Positions 59,166 through 64,000 of a stretch of DNA of 64,000 bases are shown piece after piece. Source of the stretch: Epiperipatus broadwayi (Eukaryota; Onychophora; Udeonychophora; Euonychophora; Peripatidae). The notes under the pieces are model-generated. The model saw only the letters and a program-made list of their open reading frames with translations, was not told the origin of the DNA and did no database searches. The stretch is from NCBI GenBank assembly GCA_028023455.1, contig JAQFVV010006293.1:3237844-3301843 (forward strand). The letters are read 5' to 3'. The position numbers and the translations under genes were made by a program. Position 1 is the first letter of the stretch. Every line of letters begins with the position of its first letter.

Positions 59166-59548
59166 ACATTTGCTCCTTCTCCATTTAGAAATAAAATTGA
59201 GTCAATTTAGAATAAACATCACTTGATTTTATTTCTACTCTAAAAAAAATTTTTTTTTAATTTTATAATAATGTCATACTTCTTTGAAAACAGACTTACA
59301 ACTTGAAAACTGTCATTTTAGTCTAGATATAATTTACAAATCCATCACATTGTATACATAAAAAAATTTGTTTCCATTCCATTAAAATTATTTATTGGAC
59401 CTGATCATCCACCTGCCATGCTGATATGAACAAAGACATCTTCCCCTAACAGTGATTGTATCATGCAAAATAAATACCAAGAGAGCTATCTCAAGCAGAA
59501 ATATATAAAAAAATCATATATGAACAATATATTTAAATAGCCTTGCTC

Positions 59549-59672
59549 TATAATAAGACTTAGAGGATAATAAATATAAAACTATATCTGGTCACTTATG
59601 AGATTTAGAGGTTGATAAATATACTATGCTTAATTCACTTTTGAGAATTAGAGACTAACAAATATAAATATA
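59549..59672. repeat. Three-fold degenerate tandem repeat (~43 bp)
   Basis: The motif GA-TTAGAG--TAA-AAATATA recurs three times: near 59555, 59601 and 59644, each preceded (second and third) by CACTT-TGAGA. Confidence 0.6.
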
Positions 59673-60399
59673 ACATGGGAAGAATGCCGAGATAAGGACT
59701 GAAGTATCAATAAAACATGACAATCTCAAAATAATGAAAACCTCTCCATCATTAGTACAGAAAGTGGCATGATCAACTATCAATAACTTTATAAAATTAA
59801 TTTTGGTTTCAATTATGTAGTATCATATGCTTTAGCAAATAGCATTATTATACCTTGTTAATTTATCATGACTTCTTTGTCAACCATTGTTAAATTTGAA
59901 TGGTACAGTTCATTTTTTAAAACTAATCATTTTTATTGATGCTCAGTAGTATTTACTTTTAAAATGTGTATTATATAATTACTCTCCTATATCATGCACC
60001 TGTTAGCAAGTCTAAAGTCATCAGCTTAGAGGCCATGCTTATTTATAGAAAGATTAAACTTTTCCTCTCTAAATATTTTTATATTAGGATGCAGGCCCTC
60101 ACCTGGAATGACTTGAAATACTTTTTATTTATTATATGGTAACTCTGATTTATCTTTAGAAAACATTAATATTTTATTTTGTGCTTTTTAGCTCTACTTT
60201 TTGTTTTTGTTTTCACATAATGAGTTCTTGAATTTAATTTCTTATTGAACCATGTACTAGCTTAATTATTTGTCTTAACTCTGTATTTCTCTTCTCTTGT
60301 TCTCTCATTTTTAATCTTGGTGGTTTCCCAGTACTTCTTTTATACATCCTACCAAGTAAAATTGTATTATATAATGCTATTAATTTGATTTTTTTGATC

Positions 60400-61393
60400 A
60401 TCTATTTTTGATATTTAAATAACTTTATTCATTTTCCCAATCAGAAATTTCTTTACCTTTATTATGTGTGAATTTGGATACATGGCATCACTCTCTAAGG
60501 CTTCTGTCTTAACTTTAAAGTTATTTAGAATATTACTGTATTGAACATTTTAAATTAATGCAGTCAGGCATTTATCATAAGCTATTTATATGTTTCATCA
60601 AACTTAGATTAATATCTACTTGTGATTCTAAAATTATATCACAAATAGCTTTATCTATTTGCTCAGCTACCACAACTTTTCTTTATTATTTTCTCATCTA
60701 CCAACTGGGCTCTATCATCTTTTATTTCTGTAACAATATTTTCCTTGTTTTTTAAATTCTTTATTGTTGTTTTATTTGTAAAGTCTTTCAATTCTTTGTT
60801 CTTCCATTTGCCTTTTCAATTCTGTGAACATAGTTTTTATAATCTCATTATGTGTTTTAATATCATCCCTTTGTTTTTCCAGGTTTTATTCAATTCTGTG
60901 AACATCTAATAACCATGATCATAATTTGTCTCAAAGAGACCTTAATTTCATTTCCCTGAGCTTCCATTTTTGTTTTAGTTCAGGCAATCATATATATAAA
61001 TTATAATAAAACTAGATTGACCACTTTTCTATAACAATTTAAAATGTATATAAAACTTACAATTTTCTTCTCTTATTTATTTATCAATTAGAATGCCTCC
61101 CCTTAGTCTTTCTAAAACTATAATTTACTTTAATTTTAATGCCTTATTTTATTTCTTTGCATACTATTAGTTCTACCAATCGACTATCACTATAAGTTTA
61201 TAGGTTGATTTTTATTTATAATAAAATATTATATTTCTCATTCAATCAAGTATTTCATATTTTAATGGCTAATTTATTATTTTTTTGTTCAAATACTAAT
61301 AAAAAAATTTTTTTAAACTAAACTGGTTTCCATCTCAGTTTGTTTTGATCAAAATAATCCTAGAACAAGGTCCCAAATGTAATAGTAACCACC
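60400..61393 (-). other. Possible remnant of a third LTR element (primer site and coiled-coil region)
   Basis: On the minus strand, TACTATTACA is followed by TTTGGGACCTTGTTCTAGG near 61393-61365, which has the look of an LTR end plus a TGG-starting primer-binding site. Downstream (about 60960-60780) are broken helical tracts such as MEAQGNEIKVSL and FTELKRQMEEQRIE, as in a Gag-like coiled coil. No LTR pair was found and all frames are broken, so this is a weak call. Confidence 0.25.
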
Positions 61394-62402
61394 CTTTTTT
61401 ACAATTGATAATAATAAAATTATCAATAAAATGAAAACGCAATATTCAAAAATTAATTTTGTCTAGGAGAATAAAGATAACTAATAGGCGACCATATACA
61501 TGGTGGAATGACTAAACAATTTTATTTTTATCTGACCAATTATCTTCCCTGATCACTACCTTTCTCCACCTTAATACTATTAAATGACAAAATGAATAAT
61601 TGGCTTGGACTTTGTATGAAAAATAAGCAACAAAATTATTAACAACTTTAATTAACAAATAAAATAATAGTAATAAAATATTTACATTTAAAGTTATATA
61701 AAAAGCACACATGAAAGGAAAAATCATTGTGGTTTTATAATAATTCAACAAGAAAGGCTTAATTACCATGACATTTTTGTGATCTCACATATATTTTTGT
61801 CTTCATGAATGTAGATATATAATCATTAATTTTACATTTCTGCTAGCAATATTAACATTTTAACTTCTTTTGATTCATTCCATGGCAATTTTCTTATGAG
61901 AGTTTCCATTATAATTTTCCTATTAGGGTTTCCCAGACAATGCATCCAAATAAGTAGATTTACAAACTAATTCATAGAAGAATAGTTCTATGTGCAATTT
62001 AACTGGCAACTTTTCTTCTTATAGTAAATATGTGTCACATCAGATAACAGGATGAATCAAAGTTAATTCAAAGGCATTCCTTGCTACATAATGGAAAGGC
62101 ATTCTGGAGCTGTATTCCGGAAAATGCATAACTTTTACTTCAATAATCATTACAATTTTTACTGACTCCTATCCAGAAAGTGATTCTATGAAGTAACAGT
62201 CATTCCCATCTTTTTTTAAAGCAGATGATCAAAGAGAGCTTCTGTGACTGGTTTCTATAGCAATATTATTTATTTAAAAAAACCCAGTAATTCTTTATTT
62301 TAAAATAAAAATGATAATACATTTTACTTTTCACAATTATCATTAATATTTTTTAAATGCTTTCTAATTTATTTACACATGACTTTTAATATTCTGTAAT
62401 AT

Positions 62403-62460
62403 ATAATAAAGAAAAATATTTGCATAAAAGCTATGCCTGTAAACTCAGGCATGAGGATTA
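62403..62460 (+). repeat. Dispersed 57-bp repeat, copy 2, with stem-loop
   Basis: Partner of 59109-59165. It contains a perfect stem-loop ATGCCTG-TAAACT-CAGGCAT at 62433-62452. It lies just outside the left end of the TA-flanked element at 62477. Confidence 0.85.
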
Positions 62461-62476
62461 TAATATTTTTTTAATA

Positions 62477-63672
62477 CACCCGAGTCTCATTTTACGTGAT
62501 AGATAGGTTCCTCAGAAAACATGCGCAAACGAAATCGCACAAAAATAGACGTAACTTACATTGAAAAAGGGGGGATACGGTCTGTGATTTTTCAAAATTC
62601 ACATAAAAGCAAAGCACCAACATAAAATTACTTTAAAATTCACGCAAAAAAAAAATAAGGAAATAAAATATGACTAATAAAAAATTTCAAATTTGAAAAA
62701 AATTGATACAAGACAAACTTTTTTTAACTATAATATTTAATATTATTCAAAATAATATATTTTTATGCATAATTTACAGTACAGTAATTTACATTTTTTT
62801 ATACACATTTTAATTATTATCGCTATATGCCCCAAAACACGTTCATTTGTAAACTAGTAAAAAATCAGATTCTCATGTGATGTGATGTATTTGGCTTCTC
62901 CTTAAATAAAGTCAAGAATATCGCAGCAATTATTCTCACAAGAGGAAATACAACTAGCGCCAAGTTCACTCTCATGTGTTAATGGTTTTCTGTTGACGAC
63001 GACGATGATTTTATTAATTGTTTATGAACTTATACTTATGATAATAAAAAGACATTTATTCACCACTGCTGGGAAAAATTTAATTAAAACTAACAACTAA
63101 AAATTAAATTCTTATTTTTGTCTTTAATTTTCAATTCCGTTTAAAAATCAAATTTAGTTTTACATCACATTAATTTCAAGTTACCCGTAAGTAATTTTGA
63201 AATTGTTGATTACAATTAAAAATCACATTTTAATTTTTAATTGTGCCCACTGCTATTACTGACCTTTTAAAAATAAACTTGTGGACACTAAAGGATTAAT
63301 AATTGATTACGTTCTTTTTTAAAAAGCAAAAACAGAATGTGATTTAAAATGTAAAATTAACACGCACAATGTTTGAACAAATTTACATTATAATCTTGTA
63401 AAATTTAATGTGTGTATACATAAAATGTGGAAATCATGATTTTAATTTCATTATTGCATAAAATCTTACTATTATAAAGCACTGAAAATATTGAAATTAC
63501 TAAGATGAAAGTAGAATTCCAATAATGTGCTATTACTTTCAATATAATGTAAGTGCGCGAAATTTATTATTTAAAGTAATAGCGCATTATCGGAGGTCGA
63601 CTTCCGGTGAAACATGAATCGCGTAACTTCAAAATCGTGTTAAATAAGTCTGCAAAAAAAGAGACCCAGGTG
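62477..63672. mobile_element. Tigger/pogo-like non-autonomous element with TA target duplication
   Basis: The left end reads CACCCGAGTCTCATTTTACG and the right end, complemented, reads CACCTGGGTCTCTTTTTTTG. Both are bordered by TA (62475-62476 and 63673-63674). Sub-terminal text (TTACGTGATAGATAGGTTCC, and on the other end complement ACACGATTTTGAAGTTACGC) has the GTTCC/ACGCG style of Tigger/pogo ends. The 1.2-kb interior shows no transposase frame. Superfamily is inferred from the TA duplication and end style. Confidence 0.6.
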
Positions 63673-64000
63673 TATATTACAAATTCCATATAATTTCAAT
63701 ATTTTACTGTATATACACATATAAGCTATATACATATATCGTACTAGAAATAGAATTCAAGTTAAAAAGTTTTAATTAATAAATTAAAGTCTCAAATTAA
63801 CAGGATAAACAAATATCCTAGATATTATCTCTAATAAGTTAATAAAAATTTCTAAGTTTTTCCCCTTTCTGCAAAATTTGCTCATAATAAAGTATTTAAT
63901 AAAACCGATATTACTGGATATCAATTTCAATAAATGATTCACATTTATATAATAATTTTTCCTTATCTAATATGTTTTAACCCATATTATACCCTAAAGA

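Noticed and set aside
1-64000. CRISPR arrays, rRNA, complete tRNA genes, bacterial operons
   Set aside because: No regular spacer-repeat array, no rRNA-like stretch, and no sequence with matching A and B boxes and a cloverleaf was seen. The only tRNA-like traces are the primer-site candidates and the 55.5-kb insert.

Overview
The window is animal nuclear DNA, very AT-rich (roughly a quarter G+C by eye), with long introns, GT-AG splice sites and many decayed transposable elements. The only host gene I can support is the 3' part of an Ena/VASP gene (enabled), on the plus strand from about 21.08 to 42.87 kb. Its block order, C-terminal coiled coil and Gln run, plus the surrounding LINE, Gypsy and Penelope-type elements, suggest an arthropod. 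I cannot name the species. The EVH1-coding 5' exons were not found and probably lie upstream of the window.

Layout. From 1.6 to 11.1 kb there is an APE-type LINE on the minus strand. It is split by a Gypsy-type LTR retrotransposon (2707-7559, also minus strand) with two matching LTRs. From 11.1 to 20.9 kb I see no gene, only a TTAA-flanked palindromic MITE (15942-16384) and small hairpins. From 21.1 to 42.9 kb lie eight enabled exons, numbered from the first visible one: Gln-rich, poly-proline plus EVH2 block A, block B (two exons), a 19-nt microexon, the KKHWEK exon, and two exons for the block C tetramerisation coil. The introns hold a hAT MITE (24428-24967), two kinds of duplicated sequence (26.1-27.1 kb), a 2.1-kb nested palindrome with Penelope-like GIY-YIG fragments (27525-29609), and a decayed antisense LINE of a second family (31.6-34.4 kb).

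Downstream of the stop codon (42870) is a long AT-rich stretch containing the 3' UTR. The first AATAAA is at 45203. From 54.7 to 63.7 kb there is a second TTAA MITE, a short SINE-like insert with perfect 11-bp target duplications and a G/C homopolymer tail, a long-TIR MITE, a decayed plus-strand Gypsy integrase (57.4-58.6 kb), a dispersed 57-bp repeat, and a TA-flanked Tigger/pogo-like element (62477-63672).

The eight exons join in one open frame: 841 nt, the first base completing a codon, then 280 codons including the stop. This frame requires one GC-AG intron and inclusion of the 19-nt exon. All retroelement protein genes seen are broken by stops, frameshifts or lost catalytic residues. Interval ends for decayed elements are approximate unless terminal repeats or target duplications fix them.
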